This document shows, piece after piece, positions 34,683 through 48,047 of a stretch of 64,000 bases of DNA. The DNA is from Strongylocentrotus droebachiensis (taxonomy: Eukaryota > Echinodermata > Echinoidea > Camarodonta > Strongylocentrotidae): NCBI GenBank assembly GCA_035222895.1, contig JAVYIG010002088.1, forward strand, positions 124,001 through 188,000, written 5' to 3'. How positions within the stretch are numbered: the first letter of the stretch is position 1; each line of letters begins with the position of its first letter. A program made the translations under genes and the position numbers. The notes under the pieces are model-generated. The model was not told the DNA's origin. It made no database searches and saw only the letters and a list, made by a program, of their open reading frames with translations.

Positions 34683-36497
34683 TCCTTTATTTCATGATAC
34701 CTATATTGGCTAGCATAGGCTGTCGGGTGTCCCAGGGTGTCTCTTTAATAGTAATAGGCAAAATTTTAGATTTGTTGTAAACAATAGATTGCAAAACCTT
34801 GTGTTGCAATTACAGCTGACTATTGATTTTTTTTATTCGTAACAGGTAAATGAAATAATTCGTATCGAGACACATAATAATAATTGGGTTACATTATCAA
34901 AACAGCCTATTAAAGTACACCCTTAGGATATCACATTGGACTTTGCACACAACGCGTCATAGTTCCGTCTACTTGTCATCTCTGACAATGAATGATCATC
35001 TTTGGAGTGCACGTGTGTCAAGACTGTGTTTACACGACTTATCAAACGATAATTGAGTTATTACCATTGGTGGACACTCAAGCCAAGAGCCCGACCTTTG
35101 TCTTCGCAACACATCTTACAAATTTGGGGGATTTTTTTATCTGAAGAAAAGCGCTAGTGTTTAATCTTTATTTTATTCTTTAATTTACTTTTCAGAGATA
35201 TGACCTTACTATCTCCGTGACTTTGACCTAATTCTAGATGAGTATGGCACTCAACCCATAATCATTCCGTCTATTGTTCAGTCGGTAGAAATGCCTGACC
35301 CCGGTGACGTTCCTCCGTGGTCAATACCCTATAACCGAATTCGTAACTTCAACCATGGACCTCCTAGGTCCATGCTTCAACCCTGTAACTTACGTGAATA
35401 CTAACTATACCTAACCTGAATCACAAAGCTAACCAGGCCATGGAGGATCCTGGTTGCAACCTTTACACTAAAGCCCGGGCACACTACACTATTCTCCTGC
35501 GATCTGATTTTCGTAGAAAGGGCCGTTATAAATTGATATGGAAATATAAACAATCTCTATCCTCCCAATTTAGGTTCTAAATAGTGAGTAGAATATTACT
35601 ACTCGAATTCCAGTTCGTTAACTCTTCTAGACAGAATAAAAGCCGAATCGGCTTCAACACGTAGACAATCGCTCTACTGACTTGACGTTACGTACTACGA
35701 TTCTGAGCCGATTTAGCCTTTTCCCTTCCAATGAAGCATGCAATCCCTGGAAATTTATTATTATTCATATGACTACTCACATTCTCGGTCATGAGGACTT
35801 TAAAGTTTGAATGTTCAACTCAAATGATACCGGGCTTAATAAAGCACGAATCAATTGTCGTATGATCAAGCCAGCTAGCTTGACACAATGCAACAAATCT
35901 ATTTGTTTAAACATAAATATCTCAATTTTCCATGACGAGAATAGATTAACACAGTGAATGCAAATGAGAAATATTATACCATCGGACATGATACGGCTGA
36001 TGAGGGAACCAGACTACTACTTTTAAAAAGATATTGAAATAAATGGAGCCAATAGTTAGTATAGTTTTAGGGTTAATCCTAGTATAACACACCCGACAGC
36101 CTTCAAGACCGACAAATAACAAAGATACACAAGATTTAGAGAGGGCGAAATTTCCAAAGGTACCGGAGACCAACAAAGCATTGAAATACGTAGGGAAAGC
36201 TAAACAATGCCGGTCTCGTAGGCCGTTGGTCCGGTGAATCCCCTACTATGTGGCTAAAAGACCCAAGAGACCGTCATTGACCGTCTTACGGTTTTTTCGC
36301 TCTAGCGGCCGGCTTTCGGTCCGTGGGCCGTCTGTCTAGAGAGCCCTCTACAATATTGCAGAAGGCCCATGAGAACAACATTGTCGGTCTATTGAGTTGT
36401 TGGTCTCGTGGGCTGCAGCCTATTTCAATAAAATAATGGGAACAGAAAATGGTAAGGAATATTAGCCAAACCACCCCATCACATCATTGGCTCTCCT
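34683..36497. other. Non-coding; GACCG-rich patch at 36060-36420
   Basis: The patch has repeated GGTCTCGTGGG / AGACCG / CCGGTCTCGTAGGCC motifs in both orientations, likely part of an uncharacterised repeat. Rest AT-rich. Confidence 0.45.
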
Positions 36498-36645
36498 GGG
36501 GCGTTTCACAGAACTTGTCATCAGTGACAAAAAATGACAGTTTTGTTGTAAGCTACTGAAATCCTTGCTTCTGATTGGTTCTCAGCAGATCTGTCACTGA
36601 TTTTTGTCATTTGTCATTGAAAAAGGGCTTTGTGAAACGGGCCCC
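36498..36645 (+). mobile_element. MITE family M1, copy 3
   Basis: 148 bp, ends GGGGCGTTTCACA and TTTGTGAAACGGGCCCC, interior GTAAGCTACTGAAATCC as in copy 1. Confidence 0.8.
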
Positions 36646-38580
36646 AGGTGTCTTTGTATGTCTGGTTTTAATTTTGAAAATGCTACTCCTGAAGATATAA
36701 AAAAGGGAACGATAAGTCCCGGAACACATTATCAAATTTCCCACGTATTTTTTCCGGATTCTCTTTTTTTAATTAGAAAAGTTTAAGTTTGAGAGGACTA
36801 CGCCTGAGCTCTGATAAATCATGAAAATAGAGACCATAATATACTCTCTGTCTGCATTATTACAGGCCTATTCATTCTTTGTTTTCTTCTTTTTCTTTTT
36901 TTATTCCTTCTGTTTTTTTAATTTTTCGTCAAAACGCTTTCATGACCCGACCTATATTTTGCGCAATTTTGTTCTTCTTATCGTCTGTGTATTTGTTTCT
37001 AGTAATGTAATTAACCTGTATATTTGTAACCACATAATAAAAATGGTCATTATCATCGACTGTCCGCTAACAAGAGGCAATCGTGTAGAAACAATAGCGC
37101 CTACGTGCAAACTGGTAGCGTGCTGACAAGCATTGCCTTTTCACACAGGGGTAACATATTTTCTTTCAGCTTGCTTTTCTAAGAGCCAATCATGTTTGGG
37201 GATTTTTTTTCTCTCTCTCTCGTTCCCTCCCTCTCTCCTCTCTATTTGCCTTCAATAAACACATGCTATTGTCATCGACCTTATATAGCGAATTCATGAA
37301 CCAGATCATGGACGTGTGCCCTGGGAACAACACAAAATTATTGCAATGATCTCCCTCATATAATTGTGGGCTTACTTCGTTCCATCGACAATAATTGTAC
37401 GTAATTTTCCTCATGTTATTGACTGTCACAAGAAATCTAATGTTAAAGAAATATACAGTTTATGTTAACATACAATTAGATGAAGCAAAACTTAAGAACC
37501 TCAGGATGTTTAGAGCTGCTTTTATTATTAGTCAAACTCTTACTACCATTCTTTGTCTCATCTACTTGCAACACACAATTGTCAGTTACTGTATTTTAGT
37601 GGCACAATACGAGCTAAGAGAGACATACTTATTGTGGGGAGAGACAACTGAATGTAACTGACAAAACAGGACATTTTTGTATTGACGAAGTCTACCCCTT
37701 CCACCAGTGTGAGATAAGGAATAGGGGTTGGTAGGGGGGGGGGGCAATTATTGTCTATATTTTCATTGCCATGGGGAATATTTTATAACACATTTACACA
37801 GATGCTTCGACATTTGCTCCGTGCTTTATTTCGTCTAAACCATGTATTGCAGGGTTTTGGATAGGGTTGCAGTTGGGTTTTAGATTAGGTTTAAGGTTAG
37901 GTAGGCCTGTAGTGTTTGATGATTAATACAGGGCTGAAGCTAATTATAACTCAGTCATGTGTGTAGGGTATTGACCGCCTTGCAATTTTCGCCGCAGCAT
38001 GATTGTGTCCACCTTACGCCAGGCTGATGAAAATGTTTTTCTTTTCTCGTTTTTTTTTCTTCTCCTTCTCCTTTTTCTTTTTTCAGCAATCTGCCGATGA
38101 ACCATAATCATTACGTGTCACGTGACTTCACGTGATTCTCACATTTTATCACGTTTCATCAATCATAGCCACCGATCGATAACGGTGCAGGGTCTCTACG
38201 GCATGCCTGGGGAAAATCGACAAGAATACGACTATTCATGAGCAAATATATACAAGTGATTGAACGGCACCAAAACATCGTGGTTGCTGCTCTAATAACC
38301 ACTGACTACTAACCGTTTACTTTGCGATATATGAACACAAAAGGAGCGGGCACACGACTATGTTCCATGTACAAGTATCAGGCGTACTTAATCTAGATTC
38401 TGCGTCACGTTTAGCAATCAGCATATTGTAAAAGCAAAACAAAAGTAATAAATTTAAAACCAAGATGCATATAGCGGCATGCATATCCAACATAGAATGA
38501 CACAATCGTACCCCCTCCCCTTTTGTTTGAAGCCAAGAAAAACAAATCAATACACAACTTCCAATGGTTTGACATTGGCT
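36646..38580. other. Non-coding
   Basis: Pyrimidine-rich runs (36880-36925, 37210-37245, 38040-38085). ORFs here lack any family signal. Confidence 0.5.
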
Positions 38581-38597
38581 CCCCTGGTTAGACGTTA

Positions 38598-38644
38598 CAC
38601 CCCCTTTCCCCTCCCTCCCCTCCCTCCCCTCCCTCCCCTCCCAA
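38598..38644 (+). repeat. CCCTCCCCTC pyrimidine microsatellite
   Basis: Repeated CCTCCCCTCCCTCCCC units. Confidence 0.85.
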
Positions 38645-38814
38645 CCCGTTTACGAATTTTAAGATACGCAACTACTCTTAACTTTCATCACCAGCTTAAG
38701 TAAAAAAAAAATTAAAAAGCAAAAACGATATATAAATGATATAGGTATTTTCCCCCTTCACCCTGACATGCCTGATCCAAGCCTCGTCAGGTCGCCGTAT
38801 TACTAATAGGATTG

Positions 38815-38941
38815 TTGAGAGAGATAGACAGAGAGAGAGGGAGAGAGGGAGAAAGGGGGTGGCAGTCATTGGAAATGTAGTAGTAGTAGTAAAATCAGCC
38901 GCAGTAGAAGTAGTAGACAACAGCAGCAGCAGTACAAGTAT

Positions 38942-38979
<38 letters not shown>

Positions 38980-39060
38980 ATAGTAGTAGTACCAGCAGCA
39001 TCAGTAGTGGTAGTAGAAGTAGTTTAGTGGTAGTATTACTACTGGTACTAACCTTGTAGT
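38815..39060 (+). repeat. GA tract followed by (TAG)n microsatellite
   Basis: GAGAGAGA-rich at 38816-38855, then long imperfect (TAG/CAG)n to about 39060. Confidence 0.85.
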
Positions 39061-39149
39061 AGAAATAGTAGTTCGACGTAGTGGTTCGTTTATATATATA
39101 TTGTTAACATTTTGCTTGTCTATGTTTTGAGGCGAAGAAAGTAAGCACT

Positions 39150-39262
39150 TACAGAAGCGAAATAACCGTCCCCCTTATTTTTTCAAAGAATTTTTGAGAA
39201 CGTTAGCGCCCCCTTCCCCTCCCCTTCCCATGTCCTTAAGAATCCTGGATCCGCCCCTGATG
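39150..39262 (-). repeat. Solitary hAT-type MITE end
   Basis: CCTGGATCCGCCCCTG at about 39245-39260 has the form of a right terminal repeat of CAGGGGCGGATCCAGG-type elements; no left end seen. Confidence 0.35.
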
Positions 39263-39550
39263 AACAAGGACGAAAGCAAGATAGTATGAGTCAGTACAAA
39301 AGTGTATTATTCCTATACTAGTCGACTAGGAAGACATCTTTTCTTTTCTTTTTCTTTTTCCATTTCTTTTGAAATGCAAGACGGAATCAATAATGTTATC
39401 ATGCTTGAAATTGTCACCCAGATGCGAGGGAGGTGGAATCAATCTGAAAACATGAAAAGCTTCGTTGAAGAGCGGTAAACGACCTCAAAAATCCGCTGAA
39501 GGAAAGAGACATTATATGCGTGCGTGGTGCACTTTACATACCTGAATTAT

Positions 39551-39612
39551 TTAACACACACACACACACACACACACACATAACTACGCACACGCGTACA
39601 CGCACACATGTC
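39551..39612 (+). repeat. (AC)n microsatellite
   Basis: ACACACAC run at 39553-39581, then imperfect CACGCGTACACG. Confidence 0.9.
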
Positions 39613-40992
39613 CACGCGCACAGTACAGATAAGTGATTTGTATCCTATAACACACATATTAACTTGTATTATTTAACACATTATTTGTATGGTAAAACAA
39701 TCAGATAAGTGATTATTTTGCTGCTATATAACAACAGTCAAATCATTATTTGTATGCTATAACGCACATTTTTCATTATATTATGTTAGCCTATAAAGCT
39801 ATAACAAACATAGACAAGTGAATACATGCTATTCTTGAGGCAAAATCCTACCATACATTCGCTTATCTTACACGTAAATTAATCTCACCATGTAATTGCA
39901 CGACTAAAATATTATTCTAATGTACAACCTTAAGTGTTAAATCGATATGCTTTGTTACCTCATATTCTAACTGTAATGTTTCACAATCTTAATACATGTA
40001 GTTTGATGCAGTAGTTAGAGTTTGTAATAATCATATAAAAAGGTGAATGCTGATTTATAGTACTGCAGTGTTAAGATCTTTGTTATACTGAAGCAATTCC
40101 GTTACATATAAAGTGTGTTACATAAGTGTGTTGTTTCTCTTATCTTAGAGGTGTCGTTATTTCATTCGGTCCGTTGTCAGTCTAGGTGGTGTCAGTGGGG
40201 TATTAGTAAATCATCGTTCCTGATTCAAGCAAACTTTGAAAAACAAATCACTGGATTGTATACAAATACATGATTTTACCTTTAAAATTCTAAGGTAAAA
40301 TCTAGGATTAAAGGATATAGACAGCCCCCCCCCCCCATACCAGCAGACCCTTCATTCATGGCTATCTGTATCAAATAGAACACATCAATAATTATAGTCT
40401 ACTTATAAAGTAACCTACTTTTTAACGACTGCACGTGAAACTTATTTTATGTAGGGCAAATAAGTGTCTTCAGATCTGTTTGTTAGAGTCCTGCCTCCAT
40501 TGTCTGATCTTGTTATTTGCTCGCGAAATCACAAATCAAACCAACAAGTAGTTTAAGTATATACTTGATAAACTAGTTTATCCAATAAATTATCAACAAC
40601 GCGTGGACAAACAAAAGCAGCTAAATATAGCGCGCAGCTCAGTCGATAATAGTATTCCCATTGCTTTTAATTGGACTTAGCCTAAATCACCGTACTCTGA
40701 AAATGGGTCAAACATGGTGCCCACAAAGCGCACAGACTGAACGACCTTTGAACATGTTGAAATAAGGAACACGTCATTAGAAAAAAAGAGAACTCTGATC
40801 AAGTGAATCGGGGAACTTGACCCATTTAAGGAGATCATTTCAGCGACTGAAAGGCAAATACCCTGTTTCCTTGTTATCGTGTGCAAGTGGCGTTACATGC
40901 CGGATTACCCGACATTAATTTTGCTCCGGGCTTTTTTTCGTTAAAAGGTAATTACAGTTGCAATAGTGCCAATTCCCTGATTTAAGGGTGCC
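39613..40992. other. Non-coding
   Basis: AT-rich; a 13-base C run near 40325. No gene. Confidence 0.6.
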
Positions 40993-40993
40993 A

Positions 40994-41182
40994 GGTAAAA
41001 ATGTCAGAGGAAAAAATGTCAGAGGAAAAAATGTCAGAGGAAAAAATGTCAGAGGTAAAAATGTCAGAGGAAAAAATGTCAGAGGTAAAAATGTCAGAGG
41101 TAAAAATGTCAGAGGTAAAAATGTCAGAGGTAAAAATGTCAGAGGTAAAAATGTCAGAGGAAAAAATGTCAGAGGTAAAAAT
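40994..41182 (+). repeat. 15-bp minisatellite, 12 units
   Basis: Unit AATGTCAGAGG(A/T)AAA. Two variants differ by A or T after GAGG. Since the unit is a multiple of three with no stop codon, two forward frames show repetitive peptides (RGKNV, SEEKM/SEVKM); there is no other sign of coding. Confidence 0.95.
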
Positions 41183-43205
41183 TTTGTTTAGGTATTGTGC
41201 TTGGTCCAGGGTTTAAGTTTAGAATTCGGTTAGTGTAGAACATTTTCTAGGCCCTTTTTCCCCCTCTGAAGTGGTTGAATTTCATTACTTCAAACTCTGG
41301 GCAGTTTCTACAGAAACACGCAACAAAATAGGTACGTCTTATGAGTTCGCCATTGCGCATGGGCAGTGCAGATTGTAAGATCATACGATTATCAACGTCA
41401 TATTAATATTTAATGCTTTTCATCCAAACTTTATTGATTTGTATTTATGTGCTCTTCGTTATAATTATAGTGATTATTTATTTACATTCGATGCACACTT
41501 TAATGACACGCTTTCAATCGTTCCTTGTCCGTTCCCATGACATTGTATTAACTTTGGAGCCAACAACAAACGAGCTATGTTTTTTTTTAAACCTTAGACC
41601 CCTTCATACCCCCCCCCCATTTCCTTTTTTTACTTACTCCTTAATTTACACGATACACCAAGCAAATCAAAGTGATGTAATATATTTTATGTACTAATGT
41701 TGACTGAAAATACCTTTGTTTTATTCTTGTGAACAAAATGGACAATCTTTAACGCGAAATATGAAATATGAAAAATGAGCGAACTCGACCCAACGGAACT
41801 AACGCGTGGTACAACGGCATGCCGACATATTGATGGTTGATTTTGTTCTGGTAGAGGAGAAGTTGTTATGTTTGTTTGATTTGTTTCCCCTTGCTTGTCA
41901 GATCATTCAAGAGTGACAAGCTAGCCACCTCTCAGCATCCTCACGGGTGTCCCTAGCTGCTTCCAAGAAATATTCGAAATGTTATTCTTGCATTGTTAGG
42001 ATATGCTTTCAGGAAAAGTATTTTGGGGGGAGGAAAAACCAAGTCTCGCAGTTATTGTGCGTCAAGTAACCTTCCTTGGGGGTTAAATAAAAGCACAAAA
42101 AGATGAGTTTGAATCGAAATGATGGTTAACAATATAAACTACAAGAGGATAAGACAGTTTGTTGAGGACATACCTCATGTAACTGAGGTATTTCGTTATG
42201 CTTTTTGAAATTACGTAATTATTATCAAGGTGCATACAAAATTGCGTCATGACTGTCTGCATGTTTTGCGTAATACCACTGTCAGTAAAAAGGTTGCCTT
42301 ATATTTTTTTGTGGTGGAAAGCATTGCATCGTGCCGTTTTCAATAGATATAAAAACACATAAAGTGTTTGAAGGAAGGAGATGTTTGAAGGCTCTATCAA
42401 AATATCAAGCGTCTGAATTTATCATACATACTTAACAGGATTAAGTTGTAATGGAATCAGTCCATTTAATCATCGAATTAGATGCAGACACAACGCACAT
42501 TATCTTCACCTTGTATAAATCGCCCACGCATTTTGCCATGTCGCCAAAAGCATATAGTTCAACAAATTGGTTTAAAGGTACCATTTGATACGTTGACATT
42601 TTTGTCACTTTAGAACCGTTAAAGCGCTACAAATACACAAATACATGATTATGAGAATATTTTCAAACTGACACTTGGATTTCATTTTGTATATGACAAT
42701 TTATGAGTCAGAAAAAACAAAGAAAACAACGGGAAACAACGTTTTCCTCTTCTTATAGCTCTGACCTCGTATATTCATTGAAAATAAAAATCCATGTTTC
42801 GTGTGTGATTTTGTTTCAGCGAAGTCTTCGCGAGGGGGCGTTACTCCGTCAGGCCGTTTTTTATGATGACGAAAAGTTTAATAAAGGAATACAATTGCTT
42901 CTTTTGATCTAGGTTATTATTTGGGGCTTTACTTGAGTCCTTCATATGTGCTTCAATTAGGCCTTCAGGTAAATGAAGGTATTTTCGGCTTAAAGCTATT
43001 TTAACTTTCGACTTCACTTTTTATCTACTGAATCTATACATGCAGGCATGACAACAAACAAAACAAAAAATAACAACGACAAAAACACAATGACTACAAC
43101 ATCATCTCAAAACTCATCAAAAACTCATCTCAAAACATTCCTTTTCAAGTCTTGATCTTTTTTCCTGTTTACACGCGCCCTGAGCACTCCACAGAGTGGA
43201 TTTGG
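41183..43205. other. Non-coding
   Basis: AT-rich, with no exon, tRNA or element that I can support. Confidence 0.55.
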
Positions 43206-43209
43206 CGCG

Positions 43210-43219
43210 ATATAAGTTA

Positions 43220-43252
<33 letters not shown>

Positions 43253-43470
43253 CATGAAGTGGAATGCTATTGCTATTACCATCGTAGCTGTTGCGGAAAC
43301 TAACAACAGCACAAACAACAACATCAACAACAATAATAACAATGATAACAACAAACAAAACAACAATAACATGAATTTGAATGATATTGCTATTACATGT
43401 AGGCCTATCTTAGTAGATTTTGCAGAAACCAAAACAACACCAAAAAAGTACAGCAACAACAACATAATTA
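43210..43470 (+). repeat. (TTA)n and (AAC/AAT)n microsatellites
   Basis: CGCGATATAAGTTACATTATTATTATT at 43206-43252 is a SINE-tail-like block with ATT repeats, followed by AACAACAACA-rich sequence to about 43470. Confidence 0.75.
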
Positions 43471-43959
43471 AGAATCAACAAGTTCAGCCCATTTACACTA
43501 TACAGTCCAATTATCTTGATTTTACCAGGGAGGTGAGACGTCTCACCTCCCTGATTTTAACCATATGTTGCAGCTAAAGTTGCTTTGCAACTACAAGTAC
43601 GCCAGTGCGAAGCCACCCCTACCATAGCATCATGATATTGGAACATGCAAAATGGGTCTTTTAAAGGCACACTGTCCTACTTGTAGCTACTTGCTCCCTC
43701 TATATAGAAAACTTCCCAAATCGGTGCCTGTTGGTCCCCCATGATCCTCTTTTTCTTATGTTAAATGAGAGCTGAGTTAATGAGATAGCCACCTGTCACA
43801 GTAACCTCGATGGCTCTCTGGGTGGTCTAATCCTTCTAGCTGCAGTAGTAAAGCCTCCCTTTAAAGTTAATGTATATACAAACAAAATCATATAGTAAGT
43901 GTCGGAGCCAGGTGTGTGTGTGGGGGGGGGGGGGAGGAGGGTGGCTAATGACCATTTTT

Positions 43960-43982
43960 GTTGTTGTTGTTGTTGTTGTTGC
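43960..43982 (+). repeat. (TTG)n microsatellite
   Basis: TTGTTGTTGTTGTTGTTG. Confidence 0.9.
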
Positions 43983-44019
43983 TTGTCAAACATTGATTGC
44001 TGGACATAACTCGATAACT

Positions 44020-44110
44020 CGGTTACACTAATGATTGTCTGTCACTCTCTACCCAGGTGAAGTAAATAGGAAACCGGTTAGAATGAATGCCTTGAAAGAG
44101 GACATACTAA
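44020..44110 (+). repeat. SINE core fragment
   Basis: CTCTCTACCCAGGTGAAGTAAATAGGAAACCGG (44044-44076) matches the box shared by SINEs at 31171, 48180 and 57148. No tRNA head recognised. Confidence 0.6.
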
Positions 44111-44166
44111 AACGTGATCTATCGTTATGATGTTTGGCTAGTTTTTTCTTCTTATCATATTAATAT

Positions 44167-44356
44167 AGGCTTACATGTATATACTTCTATTATTCTAATC
44201 TATTAGGCTTACATGTATATACTTCTATTATTCTAATATATTAGGCTTACATGTATATACTTCTATTATTCTAATATATTAGGCTTACATGTATATACTT
44301 CTATTAGTCTAATCTATTAGGCTTACATGTATATACTTCTATTATTCTAATCTATT
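44167..44356 (+). repeat. 38-bp minisatellite, 5 units
   Basis: Units start at 44167, 44205, 44243, 44281 and 44319 (AGGCTTACATGTATATACTT...); only one- or two-base differences between units. Confidence 0.95.
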
Positions 44357-44639
44357 ATTTGACCTTAACGAATCAAAATACATGAAGCATACTGTAGGAC
44401 TGTTTCATCACGAATTGAAAATGTAGTCTGATCATTATGTCCTTCAAGCGAACACAAAGTCACATCTTTGGAATTCGAGAAGCCGAAAATAGAACCTGGT
44501 GCATGAATAAAAGATCTTCTTAAATACGACAAAATATCAAGAAGAAGCCATGGATTTATTTCCTCAAGCGTGGACACCCAGTTGGGATTGAGTTTCATAT
44601 TATGAATTCAACATTATTCATTTTAAGCCTTAAAGAGAA

Positions 44640-45085
44640 GGTTGAGTTCTGACAAAATGTGAAAAATAATTTGTTATCTTTTGCCTCTTTCGTTCCTTTA
44701 ATAACGGCATTGTTTAACAATATTTCCAGTTTTACAAATATATGAGATGCATGACCCTACTTGTTATCAGTGCCTGTGATAGGGTGTACTATTGAAGCCC
44801 TAAAAATGTCCGCTTCAAAATGATCATGAAGTGCCTCAAAAAGTTACAATCTCTGAGTGACCGGTTTTACCATACTCGTTTTTCCAAATAAATTCCAATC
44901 ATAAATATCTCGATAATCAGACCGGCCATCGGCTTGTAAAAGTCATGGGATTCCTGACTGACCTATACAGGTTTATAAGTATGATTGCAGCATGAGCTAA
45001 AGCCAGGATTTCGTTTAGAATCCGAGACAAAAATACACAATCCCTATAAATGTCAATGCAGCATAATGTCATAAGAGAAGAACGA
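44640..45085 (+). repeat. Dispersed repeat R2, copy 1
   Basis: Shares GAAGTGCCTCAAAAAGT, GACCGGTTTTACCATACTC, GGCCATCGGCTTGTAAAAGT and GATTGCAGCATGAGCTAAAG blocks with 62065-62460. Confidence 0.8.
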
Positions 45086-45096
45086 CTCTTGAAGTG

Positions 45097-45256
45097 CAGG
45101 CGCGTAGCCAGAGTTTGATATTTTTTTTTTTTTTTTTTTTTTTTTGGGGGGGGGGGCACATACATGTAATCGATCGAGGTAAATAAAGGGGTCTACAAAA
45201 TTTCAACCGATCCTGGGAATTTTAGCCCCCCCCCCCCCCCGGTGGCTACACGCCTG
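45097..45256. mobile_element. hAT-type MITE, 160 bp
   Basis: Ends CAGGCGCGTAGCCA / TGGCTACACGCCTG, flanked by 8-bp duplication TTGAAGTG at 45089-45096 and 45257-45264. Contains a 25-base T run with G run, and a C run. Confidence 0.9.
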
Positions 45257-45799
45257 TTGAAGTGCCCTCATAATCGAAGAATGACAAAGAATTGGCTGAA
45301 GTATTCTACATCTGTACACAACTTGCATGTGACTTGTAGCTAGATTTAGTTCAATTTCTTATAATGTAGATGATTCTAAAATCTCAAAGCATATACCAAA
45401 TCCAAATGACTACATAATCAACGTCTATGGCCAGAAATCAACTTTATCTTTAAAGGTAAAAACAAATAAACAAACAATAATTATTATCTGGCAGAGAGGT
45501 AGTCAGGGAGGGCAATGACTCATAATCTAAACGTATATTGGGGTGCAAGACAATAAAAAGGCAAATTAATGAGCGAAAACTTATCAAGAAGAGTAAATCT
45601 ACATTTTGTTTAAATGCATCAACGTCGGCAGTAGAATTTTACGCGTGAAAACGGACACGTTGTCGGAAACTTTACTGTTAATAATTGTCCATAATTTTGG
45701 AATAATTTATATGCAGATCCAAACAATAATCAAACTTCAAAGTGTACAGTATAGTATGTCATAACACAAAGAAATAGCGTATACATTATCCATTTGTCA

Positions 45800-45890
45800 C
45801 ATAATAATAATATTTAATTTGTATATAGTGCTTAATACAAATGTCTCTAAGCGCTTTACAAATATATTATTATTATTATTTATACTTTAT
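45800..45890 (-). repeat. SINE tail fragment
   Basis: ATAGTGCTTAATACAAATGT and CTAAGCGCTTTACAAATATA then ATT repeats, like the SINE tail at 30560-30656. Confidence 0.55.
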
Positions 45891-48047
45891 TATACTTATA
45901 AGCTCCAATTTGTTCATTGATCTAATTTATGTTTATATGATTATGTATTATACGTTTTGGTTTTAAAGCGCTTTGAGAACGCATTCTGGGTTGAACTACG
46001 CTACATAATAGCAACATATTTTCATTTTTGTTAATATTATGATTACCGAAGGTCAATTTTGTGACGATTACGAGTTTGGCAATATTACAATTACCTTACC
46101 CTTATTAAAAGGGACTTATTATCAGTACATTTTATGGTGTTATCATACCCCCATATTGTGTTATCATATACATCCGTTAGTTTTCGTAACCGGAGCCAAC
46201 CATCTTCATATTATCATGGCCATCGTGAACCCTATCCCAACAATGAGTAGGGTCAAAAGAGTATAAATATTAGTCCTTTGTTTTAAGACTTTCAAAAGTT
46301 CTCTCCTATTACAGACTCGAATGACTGTACTTTTGGGGGGTAAACAGAGTTCAGCATTTGTCCAAAGATATAAGGCGTTGCCAATATGTTGGCGGCACGG
46401 TGATATGAATTATTAATTCACCCCTCCGTTTCTTTTCCTTTCGATTTTTAAACCAAAAAATAAATAATGTAACGCTGCATGTCCGCCTACGCCAGATTTA
46501 GAAGCGACACGATTATTATTGATAATACTTTAAGATGCGGATGTTTGAAGGTAGAAATTAGGGAGATAATTGAAACATAATCCATCATGAAAAATTCACT
46601 CGGAATTAAATTTCTCAAAAGAATTCAGGATTTAGAGAGATACACAAAGGCAGACATTGATAGAGCAAGAGCATAATTATGTAGATAGAGAGTGACGAGA
46701 AATTAAAAGAGAGAGAGAGAAACAAAATAGAGAGAGAGAGAGAGAGAAAAAAAAGAAAGATTATATTTAGATAGAAAGAGAGATTACCAAATATTTTCAA
46801 AGTGTTTTTTCAATGTTTTGCAGGAGTTATCACGTTCATTTATGTATGGCTACAAAGTTACACCCCCGGAGAGTTACGATTCCTTTCAAATTCTTTGAAG
46901 AGCAATATTTTGCTATCATCTTCTCGATAAAGTACAGGTCAATGAACGAAAATCGCAACTTTAATCTGACTATCAATGCTATTTTCCGTTCCTTCTAGAT
47001 GCACACGAGTCAGTCATCAGCATCTTAGGTGGGGTAGAAACATCGCCAAGCAAAACGGCCGCAACCCCTTATATAGAAAAAGAAGAACAAGAAAATGAAT
47101 AAAAGCTCTTCTAGGCCTTCATACAAACAAAATACCACGTCGTATAAAGTATCATTATCCTAGCAGAAATTTTAGCTCGTTTGCGTTAGAGAAAACGACA
47201 GTCCTTCTTCCGCAATTAATTTTATAATGTTTCATAATGTTTGAGGAAATTTAGTATTTATGAGTTTATCATTTCGTTTTTGGAAATAAGAATATATATA
47301 TAATGTATTTGCTTATTTATGATTCATTGTCAGAAAAATACATATTGTACTTTATATTATTATTGTTATTGAAAAACTGTATGCTTACCTGAATATGTAG
47401 AAGAAAATCAAATCAAATCAAATCAAATCAAATCAAATAAAAATAAGGAACGAAGATAGGCACAGCTAGAGCCTGATCTCTAGCGAAGGTGACGTCTCAT
47501 TTTGCGAGAGGAGCGAACACTTTGACATTTTCTATAGCGAAAATGTAATTTTATACCACTTTTACAAAACATTGAAGAAACAAAATTCAAGAAGACCTCT
47601 CGATCGCAACACAAATATAACGGTGGGGGGGGGGGGGGGGGGTTGTGGACGCACTTCTTTATGAATTATTATTCAAGATAAGATTAACTTGATAAATGGA
47701 TGTATGCAGTACCTTCCAATACTGTAGTCGATCGTTACGTTTAAATAAAAATGATTGCCACATTAAAAGAAAAACGCCCATGAAGCCAGGCCTACTTTAA
47801 TAATACCACGGAGCTATAAGAGTCTCTTGTAGCTCCATGATAATACCAAGGCTTTTTGCAGTATATATTATATCAAGACCAATCATTATGCACCAAAAGC
47901 TGATACAATGGCTATTTTGCTGTGATAAATGCACACTCCCATACTTAGAGGTCCAGAGGTGCTCAAGCAGTGACACATCCTAGGATAGGACAATGTCAAG
48001 GAAATGCTTGGGTAATTAACAAAAATGCTTGGGTAATTAATAAAGAG
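45891..48047. other. Non-coding with simple repeats
   Basis: GAGA tract 46710-46760, (AAATC)n at 47407-47445 (probable LINE or SINE tail), and a G run of about 20 at 47622-47642. No gene. Confidence 0.55.

Noticed and set aside
40988..41216. Repetitive peptides RGKNV / SEEKM
   Set aside because: A 15-bp minisatellite, open in more than one frame; not evidence of coding.
40994..44356. CRISPR-like regular repeats
   Set aside because: Repeats are contiguous with no spacers; they are minisatellites in a eukaryotic genome.
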